From an uncultured Erysipelotrichaceae bacterium (GTDB lineage: Bacteria > Bacillota_I > Bacilli_A > RF39 > UBA660): a stretch of DNA of 20,897 nucleotides. Under the pieces are notes generated by a model. The model saw only the letters and a list, made by a program, of their open reading frames with translations. It had not been told where the DNA came from and searched no databases. Each line of letters opens with the position of its first letter. Positions within the stretch are counted from its first letter, which is position 1. The DNA is taken from assembly GCA_951801995.1 (NCBI GenBank), contig CATOOY010000018.1:1-20897 (forward strand), written 5' to 3'. Positions 15,166 through 20,897 of this stretch are shown one piece after another. Position numbers and translations under genes: made by a program.

Positions 15166-16387
15166 AAATATTCTTTTTATCTTATGTAATTTATTTCTCC
15201 TGTATTTAATAGGATATTCTATTTTCCTTTTTTTCTCTACTATTTTAAAAATTTTTCAAATGTATCAAATACAAAGACAACAAAGATTAAAAAATAAATT
15301 GCACCATGAATATTATATTCCTATTTCTATCTTATTATATACTTATAACAATCAAAAACAAATTGTAAAAAAAATAAAATCTCTTTTAAAATTACATTAT
15401 AAGCTTTATGAGATTGTTATTATTGATGATGGTTCTTCTGATAAAACGATAAAGAATTTAAAGGAAGCTTTTCCTTTTCAAAAAATAGAAAAACCTATAC
15501 ATCAAGCTTTGCAAACAAAAAAAATCAAAGAACTTTATCAAGCAGATGTACAAAATATAAGTATCACTTTAGCGATTAAAGAGCATGCAGGATGTGCAGA
15601 TGCTTTCAATATGGGTATTAATCTTTCTAATTATCCTTACTTTGTATGTATCAATACTTGTTATACACTTAGAAAAGATGCTCTTGAAAATTTAATTCGC
15701 CCTACTCTGGAGAACGATAATGTAAGTGTTTGTTTAGGTGATATAATTGTTGGCTCTTTTGAAAAAAATATTTATCAATTTCCTACTACAATTTTTGCTA
15801 AAGGACAAGTTACTGAATATAATAATGCTAATTTATATACCAATCAAATATCTTTTTCTTCTTTGGCTTTATTCAAAAAGGATATAGTAATTTCTAGTTT
15901 AGGATATGATTATCATGATATAGGTAATAATTTTGAACTCATAGAAAAAATAAAAGAATATTGTCGTTTACAAAATATTCCCTATATTACTAAAAAAGCT
16001 TTACATGCTACTGCTTTTTTGGAAGTTTCTAAGTCTGTTTCTTCTCTTATGTCTCAAAGAAGAAATTTCTATCATTCTTTATTCACCTATACATCAAAAT
16101 ATAAATATATTTTTCCTCTTTTAAAATTCATAGGTCTTTTTGCAACTATTCTATCTATTATTTTACATATTGTGCCTACTGGTTTAGTCTTTTTATTTCT
16201 TGTTAGCTATTTACTTTTTTGTAGTTTTTTATCTCTTTGTAATTTTATAACTACATTATCATTTGAAAATATCCCTATTTCTTTTTCTACTTTCATACAT
16301 ACTATTTTTTGTGGATTTATAGAACATACTTTCTTAAAGTTTTTTACTTTTATTTCTATCCTTTTTTCTTTTATAAAAAAAGATTAA
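15143..16387 (+). CDS. GT2-fold membrane protein lacking the DxD motif
   Basis: 414 residues from ATG 15143 (AAGGA 10 nt upstream), overlapping the HEAT gene by 23 bp in another frame. An N-terminal helix (about 10-38), a GT2-type domain and two or three C-terminal helices (about 330-412) follow the plan of processive glycosyltransferases. The first nucleotide-binding motif is intact (IVIIDDGSSDKT, 91-102) and CADAFNMGIN (151-160) matches the usual ADALNxGI. The metal-binding DAD that should follow is INTCYT (170-175), the TED block is GNNFEL (261-266), and the QxxRW site is QRRNF. Catalysis therefore looks lost or much altered. It could be a pseudoenzyme or regulatory partner. The reading frame is intact, so it is not a decaying gene. 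Confidence 0.75.
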   Translation: MQYMFPYKNILFILCNLFLLYLIGYSIFLFFSTILKIFQMYQIQRQQRLKNKLHHEYYIPISILLYTYNNQKQIVKKIKSLLKLHYKLYEIVIIDDGSSDKTIKNLKEAFPFQKIEKPIHQALQTKKIKELYQADVQNISITLAIKEHAGCADAFNMGINLSNYPYFVCINTCYTLRKDALENLIRPTLENDNVSVCLGDIIVGSFEKNIYQFPTTIFAKGQVTEYNNANLYTNQISFSSLALFKKDIVISSLGYDYHDIGNNFELIEKIKEYCRLQNIPYITKKALHATAFLEVSKSVSSLMSQRRNFYHSLFTYTSKYKYIFPLLKFIGLFATILSIILHIVPTGLVFLFLVSYLLFCSFLSLCNFITTLSFENIPISFSTFIHTIFCGFIEHTFLKFFTFISILFSFIKKD

Positions 16388-16388
16388 A

Positions 16389-16419
16389 AAAACACTTTTT
16401 AAAAGCTGTTTTTTTTATT
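16389..16419 (+). terminator. Terminator of the HEAT/GT2 operon
   Basis: AAAACACTT pairs with AAGcTGTTTT (one bulged C) directly after the GT2 stop, followed by a long T run. It overlaps the last codons of the convergent gene. Confidence 0.55.
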
Positions 16420-17520
16420 TTCTACTATACTATATTTATACTTTTTTTGTTTCAGCTTATATATGAAAAATGGATCTTTCCTTCCTTTTTGCACTCTATC
16501 TATTTGTTCTAAAAGTCTCCTATATAACATTCCTATATTCTTTCTTTTTTCTACATTTTCTCTAGCATAAGATTGTATTAAAAACATTTTATATTCATTA
16601 CTCATTAAAACACTTTTATATTTGTTTACTAATTCATTATATTTTTCTTCTCTCATTATATTATTGGGTATCTCCATTTCATATACTTCTGCAAGTAAAA
16701 GTGCTGATTCTTCATATGTTAGTTTTTCTATTTCCATTAGGTAATCAATTTGATTTCCTATGTCTTCTTTTCTAAAATTATAGAAATGATTTGTTTCTAT
16801 GGATAGATATATAGGAGATTTATTTTCCTTATCAAACTGGTAAAAAAAGGAATGATCTATTTTACTAAGAGGATTTACAGATTTATTATTGGTATATACT
16901 AAATGTATAATACTTGTATTTTCTAAAATATAGTTTAAGTTTTCTCTACTTAAACTATTTTTTCCTTCTTTTTTGATTTTTTCTAGTAATTCTTCATATA
17001 ATTTTTTACATGTAAGATATTCCTTCCATTTAATTAATATTATATCTTTTTGCAATCCTTCTAGGAATGCAGGATTTTCTTCTAATGTTCTTACTAATGT
17101 CTCTAATAAGGTGATTTCTGTACAAATATCAGTATAATTTGAAATAATTATTCTAAAATCTTCTTCTTTTTCAAATCCTATATTTGTAAATATAATTTCA
17201 TATTCTTTTAATGTCTTTTGATACTGTTTTATTTTTGAATCTGCAAAAATTTCATCACATTCTATTTTTCCTTCTTTCCATATACATTTTATTCTATAGA
17301 ATGTGAAAATGGTTTTACAAAATATATCTTCATATATACTTTTCTTTTCTTGATATTTTTTCTTTACTTTTTCTAATGTATTTATTAAAGATAAAAAAGT
17401 ATTTTGTTTTTGGGGTTTTGTATCTAAACTTTTTATATTTTTTATACTTTTTTCAATATTTTCTATTTCTCTTTGAATTTCTACTACTGCGTAATATGAT
17501 TTTTGTAGTTGTTTTATCAT
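16399..17520 (-). CDS. Coiled-coil protein with a Cys-less CHC2-primase-like segment
   Basis: 373 residues, not assigned to a family with certainty. Residues 1-65 and 95-190 are rich in Lys/Glu/Ile heptads (coiled coil). Residues 235-285 (SPIYLSIETNHFYNF, then DIGNQIDYLMEIEKLTYEES, ALLLAEVYEMEIP) closely follow the layout of the DnaG CHC2 zinc domain (PSFxVSPxKxxFxCFGCGxxGxxIxFVMxxxxLxFxEAVxxLAxxxGI), but the zinc cysteines are absent. The C-terminus (286-373) is helical and basic. A strong SD (GGAGGG) precedes ATG. It lies 52 bp downstream of the GDPD-fold gene and is probably co-transcribed. No primase catalytic (TOPRIM) domain is visible. The CHC2 resemblance is my reading by eye and needs a profile search. 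Confidence 0.55.
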   Translation of the reverse strand: MIKQLQKSYYAVVEIQREIENIEKSIKNIKSLDTKPQKQNTFLSLINTLEKVKKKYQEKKSIYEDIFCKTIFTFYRIKCIWKEGKIECDEIFADSKIKQYQKTLKEYEIIFTNIGFEKEEDFRIIISNYTDICTEITLLETLVRTLEENPAFLEGLQKDIILIKWKEYLTCKKLYEELLEKIKKEGKNSLSRENLNYILENTSIIHLVYTNNKSVNPLSKIDHSFFYQFDKENKSPIYLSIETNHFYNFRKEDIGNQIDYLMEIEKLTYEESALLLAEVYEMEIPNNIMREEKYNELVNKYKSVLMSNEYKMFLIQSYARENVEKRKNIGMLYRRLLEQIDRVQKGRKDPFFIYKLKQKKYKYSIVENKKNSF

Positions 17521-17572
17521 ATTTACCCTCCTTTCCCTTTGTTTTAATATACTATTTTAATAGGGGTATATT

Positions 17573-18301
17573 TTACTGTTTAAAAACTTTATTAATAATG
17601 GCTGGATAGTTTGTCATAATACTTAATTTATTAATAGTTTGTTGTAAGTAAGGTGTTGATTTTTCTCCTAAATAATGTTCATAAAGATAAGATATATAAT
17701 AATCTGATGTTATATAGATAATTACTTTTTTATTTTCTTTTAATAAAATATCAATAATATTATCATTTCTTGTATTGGATACAATTACATAGTAATCTAC
17801 ATCTATAAAACTTAAATCATTGCCCGTAAAAGCAAAGCCTATTTCAAAATTTGTTATCTTTTCTTTTAATTTTGTTACTAAATTTCTACTAACACTATGA
17901 ATGTGGATGGTTAAATTTTTATACTTTTCTACAATGTTTTTGACATTTTCTACATATCTATCAGATATTTTGGCTATATCTTTTATATTCTCATCACTCA
18001 ATACACCTTGATTTGTGGGAGCGAGATTTAGATAAACATCTTTTTTTTCTGGCTGTTCGTTTAAATCTTTTAATAATTTATCTAATAAAATAATTTCATA
18101 TCCTTGTAATTCTTTTAATGTACTATCGTTGATGGTATTGGTTACTGCTATTCCTACAGAATTTTCACTAAAAACAACAATACTATTATCTTTTGTATAA
18201 GTAACATTAAAACTCATTGCATCAATATATTCTTGTGTGAGGCTATCTTCTATGAAGTTTGTAGTATTTTGATTATTACTTTTTTGCGCTATTATTTTCA
18301 T
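17573..18301 (-). CDS. GDPD-fold protein with lost catalytic residues
   Basis: 242 residues. The layout matches a glycerophosphodiester phosphodiesterase TIM barrel: IIAQKSNNQNTTNF where active enzymes have IIAHRG...ENT; IDAMSFNVTYTKDNSIVVFS, then EN, where they have G-x-ExDVxxTKDGxxVVxHD; then STLKELQGYEIILLDKLLKD, VYLNLAP (for xxNIEIK), an HSVSRNLVTKLKE strand-helix, FEIGFAFTG and a final TNYPAIINKVF. The catalytic His-Arg, the metal-binding Glu residues and the second His are all replaced, so phosphodiesterase activity is unlikely. An SD AGGTGAT precedes ATG, and TATAAT lies at 18318-18323 just upstream. Length is normal for the family, and the frame is intact. It may bind a ligand or act as a scaffold; function unknown. 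Confidence 0.65.
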   Translation of the reverse strand: MKIIAQKSNNQNTTNFIEDSLTQEYIDAMSFNVTYTKDNSIVVFSENSVGIAVTNTINDSTLKELQGYEIILLDKLLKDLNEQPEKKDVYLNLAPTNQGVLSDENIKDIAKISDRYVENVKNIVEKYKNLTIHIHSVSRNLVTKLKEKITNFEIGFAFTGNDLSFIDVDYYVIVSNTRNDNIIDILLKENKKVIIYITSDYYISYLYEHYLGEKSTPYLQQTINKLSIMTNYPAIINKVFKQ

Positions 18302-18410
18302 ATTATCACCTATATTAATTATATTCTACCTAATTTTATGTTATGTCTTTTCTTTTTTTCTTATCTTATTATTAATATTTAGAAGTTCTTCATTTTTTAT
18401 AAAACAAAAA

Positions 18411-18434
18411 ATCAATTCCATTTCTAGAATTGAT
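18411..18434 (-). terminator. Terminator-like hairpin
   Basis: ATCAATTC (18411-18418) pairs with GAATTGAT (18427-18434); on the minus strand a T run follows. No gene upstream on this strand is obvious before the antisense RNA, so it may be a back-up terminator for that transcript. Confidence 0.45.
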
Positions 18435-18529
18435 ATTTATCATAAAGCTCTAATCATAAAAAATTCGAGCAGATTCTTCTATGGTGTCTGTAAAGAAGAA
18501 ATCGAATCACTTTTCTTACAAACAATTAA

Positions 18530-18553
18530 TAGGTAGTAATAATTTACTACCTA
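18530..18553. repeat. 9-bp perfect inverted repeat upstream of the toxin promoter
   Basis: TAGGTAGTA (18530-18538) and TACTACCTA (18545-18553) with a 6-nt spacer, about 55 bp upstream of the -35 of the small-peptide gene. It has no T run. It could be an operator or a remnant element end. Confidence 0.4.
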
Positions 18554-18607
18554 CTATAAGTATAGCATGAATTACAAAATTTTGTTCTAAAAATTTAATT
18601 TGTTCGA

Positions 18608-18636
18608 TTGTTTTTAGTATCTTTTAATAGTATACT
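18608..18636 (+). promoter_or_regulatory. Promoter of the small membrane peptide
   Basis: TTGTTT, an exact 17-nt spacer and TATACT. Transcription should begin near 18643 and give a leader of about 60 nt. The leader contains a TCTC/GAGA hairpin that adjoins the AGGAGG site. Confidence 0.55.
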
Positions 18637-18703
18637 TTTTATAGAGAATATCAGTTGTTGAGTGTCTACCGAATCTCAAAAAAGAGAGGAGGTTTGGATA
18701 ATA

Positions 18704-18796
18704 ATGAAATTAAAAACTTTTATTTTAAAGTTCTTAAAATTAGTTGCTATCATTTTATTTCTCCTTATCATTATGATAGTAGTTATAAAAAAATGA
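18704..18796 (+). CDS. 30-residue hydrophobic peptide, candidate type I toxin
   Basis: A 30-codon frame begins MKLKTFILKFLKLVAIILFL and continues as a hydrophobic helix ending in Lys-Lys. It has a basic N-terminus, one membrane span and a basic tail, the size and shape of type I toxin peptides (Fst, Ldr, TxpA classes), though it matches none of them by sequence as far as I can tell. It has its own promoter, an AGGAGG site 11 nt upstream, a plus-strand terminator (18839-18880) and a convergent antisense transcript. The SD lies next to a small TCTC/GAGA stem. GTTGAGTGTCTACC in the leader (18657-18670) can pair with GGTAGACATTCAAC (18840-18853) near the 3' end, reminiscent of the fold-back pairing in hok mRNA. 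It could instead be an ordinary small membrane peptide. Confidence 0.6.
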   Translation: MKLKTFILKFLKLVAIILFLLIIMIVVIKK

Positions 18797-18824
18797 CACT
18801 TAATTCTACATTGAATTAAATGTC
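18795..18824 (-). terminator. Terminator of the antisense RNA
   Basis: GACACTTAATTC (18795-18806) and GAATTAAATGTC (18813-18824) pair in 11 of 12 positions around a 6-nt loop. On the minus strand seven Ts follow (18793-18787). It overlaps the toxin stop codon. Confidence 0.7.
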
Positions 18825-18838
18825 TCACTAATTATTTA

Positions 18839-18880
18839 GGGTAGACATTCAACTAAGCAAAACCGAATGTTCCCTTTTTT
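18839..18880 (+). terminator. Terminator of the toxin transcript
   Basis: GGG...ACATTC (18839-18850) pairs with GAATGT...CCC (18865-18874), followed by TTTTTT. The same DNA forms the 5' stem-loop of the antisense RNA, and its left arm can alternatively pair with the toxin leader. Confidence 0.55.
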
Positions 18881-18908
18881 ATTTTACGCAAGTTTCCTTG
18901 ACATATTC

Positions 18909-18937
18909 ATAATAACATATTTTTAATACTTTGTCAA
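18909..18937 (-). promoter_or_regulatory. Promoter of the antisense RNA
   Basis: On the minus strand: TTGACA, an exact 17-nt spacer, TATTAT. This is the best sigma-A match seen in the window. A plus-strand TTGACA-N18-TTTAAT (18898-18927) overlaps it, and the two copies of TTGACATAT (18898 plus strand, 18952 minus strand) form an inverted repeat. Confidence 0.65.
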
Positions 18938-19051
18938 AAATCATATGTCAATGATTTTAATTTCTTTCCTTTTTTAGCACTAATGATTTATTTTTAACCA
19001 TTAAGAAATCAAAAGTATTAGTTGGATTGTCAACACATTATTAGCCAATTT

Positions 19052-19370
19052 TTATAAGGACACTTGCAATCTGTAATGAGCGGATGTCTGATAATCTAGA
19101 GAACCATGAATACGAATGTTGTTATACCAATTCACATAATCAAATAATTCGTGTTCTAGCCCTTCAAAAGAATCAAAACATCTATTATATGCAAACTCCG
19201 TTTTTATAATTTTATAAGTTGCTTCTGCTACTGCATTATCGTATGGACATCCTTTTTTTGATAAGGAGCTTTTTATTTGAAAGGTTTCTATTAATTCATC
19301 TATCACCTTATTTTTAAATTCATTTTACAAGTGCTTTAGTTTCTATTGTCATATATAATCACTCTCACTT
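19052..19370 (-). pseudogene. IS3-family transposase remnant (3' end of OrfB)
   Basis: The last 84-88 residues of an IS3-family integrase-type transposase remain: NEFKNKVIDELIETFQIK, LSKKGCPYDNAVAEATYKII, KTEFAYNRCFDSFEGLEHEL, DYVNWYNNIRIHGSLDY. PYDNAVAE carries the Glu of the DDE triad; the two Asp are missing. A stop (TAA) directly precedes NEF where the conserved HxDxG should be, and a short TIETKALVK stretch in another frame just upstream suggests an internal deletion. OrfA and the 5' half of OrfB are absent. The left element end may lie near TGTCAACAC at about 19028, but no matching right inverted repeat was found. It lies between the toxin-antitoxin candidate and tRNA-Leu. Confidence 0.85.
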
Positions 19371-19385
19371 TCTTTTTTTAACAAC

Positions 19386-19409
19386 AAAAAACTAACTATT
19401 CCTAGTTAG
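19386..19409 (-). terminator. Terminator downstream of tRNA-Leu
   Basis: CTAACTA (19392-19398) and TAGTTAG (19403-19409) around TTCC; six Ts follow on the minus strand. It closely resembles the stem at 19556-19584 on the other side of the tRNA. Confidence 0.65.
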
Positions 19410-19451
19410 CAATTTATTACTTACCTCAAAAGTTGGAGTTTCCTATCTATA

Positions 19452-19538
<87 letters not shown>

Positions 19539-19546
19539 ATAGTATC

Positions 19547-19552
19547 ATTATA
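19547..19552 (-). promoter_or_regulatory. -10 element of tRNA-Leu
   Basis: A perfect TATAAT lies on the minus strand 8 nt before the mature tRNA 5' end, so the leader would be only one or two nucleotides. The -35 would fall inside the natB terminator stem and matches poorly. Confidence 0.45.
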
Positions 19553-19555
19553 GCA

Positions 19556-19584
19556 AAAACTAACTAAAAAATCTAGTTAGTTTT
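19556..19584 (-). terminator. Terminator of the NatB-like gene
   Basis: AAAACTAACTA (19556-19566) and TAGTTAGTTTT (19574-19584) form a perfect 11-bp stem; the right arm includes the stop codon of the permease gene. A T run follows on the minus strand. Confidence 0.75.
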
Positions 19585-20895
19585 AAGTGCTTTAAACATT
19601 TTCTTCCATAATTTATTAGAAGAATAATTTAATATTCCTACTTTGTATATTCTAAGGCCATATTTTACAAGTAAGAAAATAGTTCCTATTACTAATAATA
19701 TAGATACAATCATTTCTATTATTCCTATTTGACCCAATAATAATAAAGAAGGTGCTAAAATAGCTGAAATAAATGGAATAAATGACACTATCTTTATAAA
19801 GATAGAACCTTCAAATACACCTGCCATCATTGCTAAATAATACCCTATTAGAGATATAACCATGATAGGTGTTTGTAGTTGTTGAAAGTCCTCAATATTA
19901 GTAGTCATAGATGCAAGTACACCTGCTAAAAGTGAATATGCAATAAACGTTAAAACCATTAATAATAATACCATAGGAATAATATAGATTAATTTATCTC
20001 CCATAGAACTTTTCATTACTTTTCCTATTACATCTGTAATACTATCAAATACACCACCTGTTATTTTGTTTCCTCCTATACATCCACGAATAAGAAGACC
20101 TAATATACTATATATAAGTAAAAGACCACCTTGTAATAATACAAATACATTTCCTGCTATTACTTTAGCAAAAAAGTGTGTTTTTGGTGAAACATTCGAA
20201 ATAATAATTTCCATACCTCTTGTTGTTTTTTCATCATTTACTTCTGCTCCTATCATTTGTACTAAGAAAATAGTAAGCATAAAAAATGGCAAAATAATGA
20301 TGGGGAAAGCTGCTGACATAATCATTTGCATACTTTCTTCTTCTGATTTTTTATCCTTGTCCAATACGATTCTTTTTATCTCAATATTTTGATATATTTT
20401 CCCAATTTCTTCTTCAGAAATATTTGATTTTTTAATAGCAAGTGCTACTTTTGTATTTTGTAAGGCTGTATTTAAAAGTGTATAATCAGTTGTTCCTAGA
20501 TATTCTTTCGTTGTTACACTTACTTTTAAAGTATTTATTTTATCTTTTTCTAATACAACTAAAATATTGCCTTTTTCTTTTTTTCCTTCTAATTTTTTTT
20601 CTGCTTTTTTAATAGAATCTTTATATTCTATTGCTTCAAAACTGCTTTCTTTTTCTGCCAATTTAGAAGGACTTTCAATTATTTTTTTAAAAATAGGAAA
20701 ACTTTCTTCTGTCTTATCTATTACATATATTTGAGTTTTCTTACTGAAGTCCCCTCCAAATGAGGTGATAATACTATCTATGTTTACTCCTGCTGCTATA
20801 ATGAGAAAAATAAGAACATTTGCTATTACAAACCATTTTGTTTTTATTTTTCTTTTTAAGCTTACACTAACTAAATAATTTAATTTACTTCTCAT
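19573..20895 (-). CDS. ABC-2 type permease, NatB-like
   Basis: 440 residues. One N-terminal membrane helix (about 22-42, FVIANVLIFLIIAAGVNIDS) is followed by a large extracytoplasmic domain (about 45-185, Lys/Glu-rich) and five or six C-terminal helices. The conserved segment INDEKTTRGMEIIISNVSPK-like is seen here as VNDEKTTRGMEIIISNVSPK (about 223-242), typical of NatB/YhaP-type ABC-2 permeases. NatAB exports sodium in Bacillus; other members move lipids or peptides, so the substrate is open. The ATG at 20893-20895 lies two bases from the window edge, so the partner ATPase (NatA) gene is expected just upstream but cannot be seen. Confidence 0.88.
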   Translation of the reverse strand: MRSKLNYLVSVSLKRKIKTKWFVIANVLIFLIIAAGVNIDSIITSFGGDFSKKTQIYVIDKTEESFPIFKKIIESPSKLAEKESSFEAIEYKDSIKKAEKKLEGKKEKGNILVVLEKDKINTLKVSVTTKEYLGTTDYTLLNTALQNTKVALAIKKSNISEEEIGKIYQNIEIKRIVLDKDKKSEEESMQMIMSAAFPIIILPFFMLTIFLVQMIGAEVNDEKTTRGMEIIISNVSPKTHFFAKVIAGNVFVLLQGGLLLIYSILGLLIRGCIGGNKITGGVFDSITDVIGKVMKSSMGDKLIYIIPMVLLLMVLTFIAYSLLAGVLASMTTNIEDFQQLQTPIMVISLIGYYLAMMAGVFEGSIFIKIVSFIPFISAILAPSLLLLGQIGIIEMIVSILLVIGTIFLLVKYGLRIYKVGILNYSSNKLWKKMFKALKTN

Positions 20896-20897
20896 AA

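Larger units (their letters stand above)
18788..18902 (-). ncRNA. Candidate antisense (antitoxin) RNA
   Basis: A near-consensus minus-strand promoter (18909-18937) and a strong minus-strand terminator (18824 to 18787, 7 Ts) delimit an RNA of about 115 nt. It overlaps the 3' part of the toxin transcript and just reaches the toxin stop codon. A 5' stem-loop forms from GGGAACATTC with GAATGTCTACCC. It contains ATTCGGT, complementary to ACCGAAT in the toxin leader (18668-18674) through a 7-bp direct repeat (also at 18862-18868), a possible second contact point as in the par/Fst system. Expression is inferred. Confidence 0.5.

Noticed and set aside
12705..18670. AGTGTCTAC shared by 12702-12710 and 18662-18669 as a repeat element
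   Set aside because: Only about nine bases match, and the surroundings are unrelated, so chance explains it.

Overview
The window is very AT-rich DNA from a low-GC Firmicute. It uses the standard bacterial code: TGG is Trp, and TGA ends genes, as in the ATGA overlap at 5892-5895. The chromosomal core is the Firmicutes cell-division/ribosome cluster rlmN-stp-prkC-rsgA with a ribulose-phosphate-epimerase homologue next to it. Three tRNA genes with encoded CCA are present: Arg-CCU, Thr-CGU and Leu-GAG. I infer an uncultured gut Bacilli/Clostridia-type bacterium; the sequence does not fix a genus.

Layout. (a) 1-4201, minus strand, accessory: a phage-type sigma factor with its Shine-Dalgarno buried in a 13-bp hairpin; then an rRNA-type boxA and a multi-helix structured RNA; then a phage tail-tip (Gp10/collar-like) protein; then the N-terminal 663 residues of a large DNRLRE/RHS (WapA-like) protein that lacks a signal peptide and runs off the left edge. 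(b) 4202-4668: tRNA-Arg and hairpins. (c) 4669-7883: a membrane glycosyltransferase and CmpB-family membrane protein in one operon, an HD hydrolase, and an Rpe homologue. (d) 8021-12612: a small plus-strand HTH regulator convergent with a tight minus-strand operon rlmN-stp-prkC-rsgA in which every junction overlaps. (e) 12745-13847: an ASCH-transglutaminase-like fusion and tRNA-Thr. (f) 14017-16387, plus strand: a membrane HEAT-repeat protein and an overlapping GT2 protein that has lost its DxD motif. (g) 16399-18301, minus strand: a coiled-coil protein with a Cys-less CHC2-primase-like segment, downstream of a GDPD-fold protein with its catalytic residues replaced. (h) 18530-18940: a candidate type I toxin-antitoxin locus. 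(i) 19052-20895: an IS3-family remnant, tRNA-Leu and a NatB-like ABC-2 permease.

How the parts may work together. The rlmN-rsgA operon joins rRNA methylation, ribosome maturation and Ser/Thr phospho-signalling. The left-hand locus looks like an inducible delivery or toxin module: a dedicated sigma factor, an antitermination-type RNA, a receptor-binding tail tip and a very large polymorphic-toxin-like protein. No capsid, terminase, tube or sheath gene is visible, so it may be a domesticated or cut-down phage module. The two most original signals are the boxA plus structured RNA in that locus and the 30-residue membrane peptide with a convergent antisense transcript. Both are inferred from sequence only.
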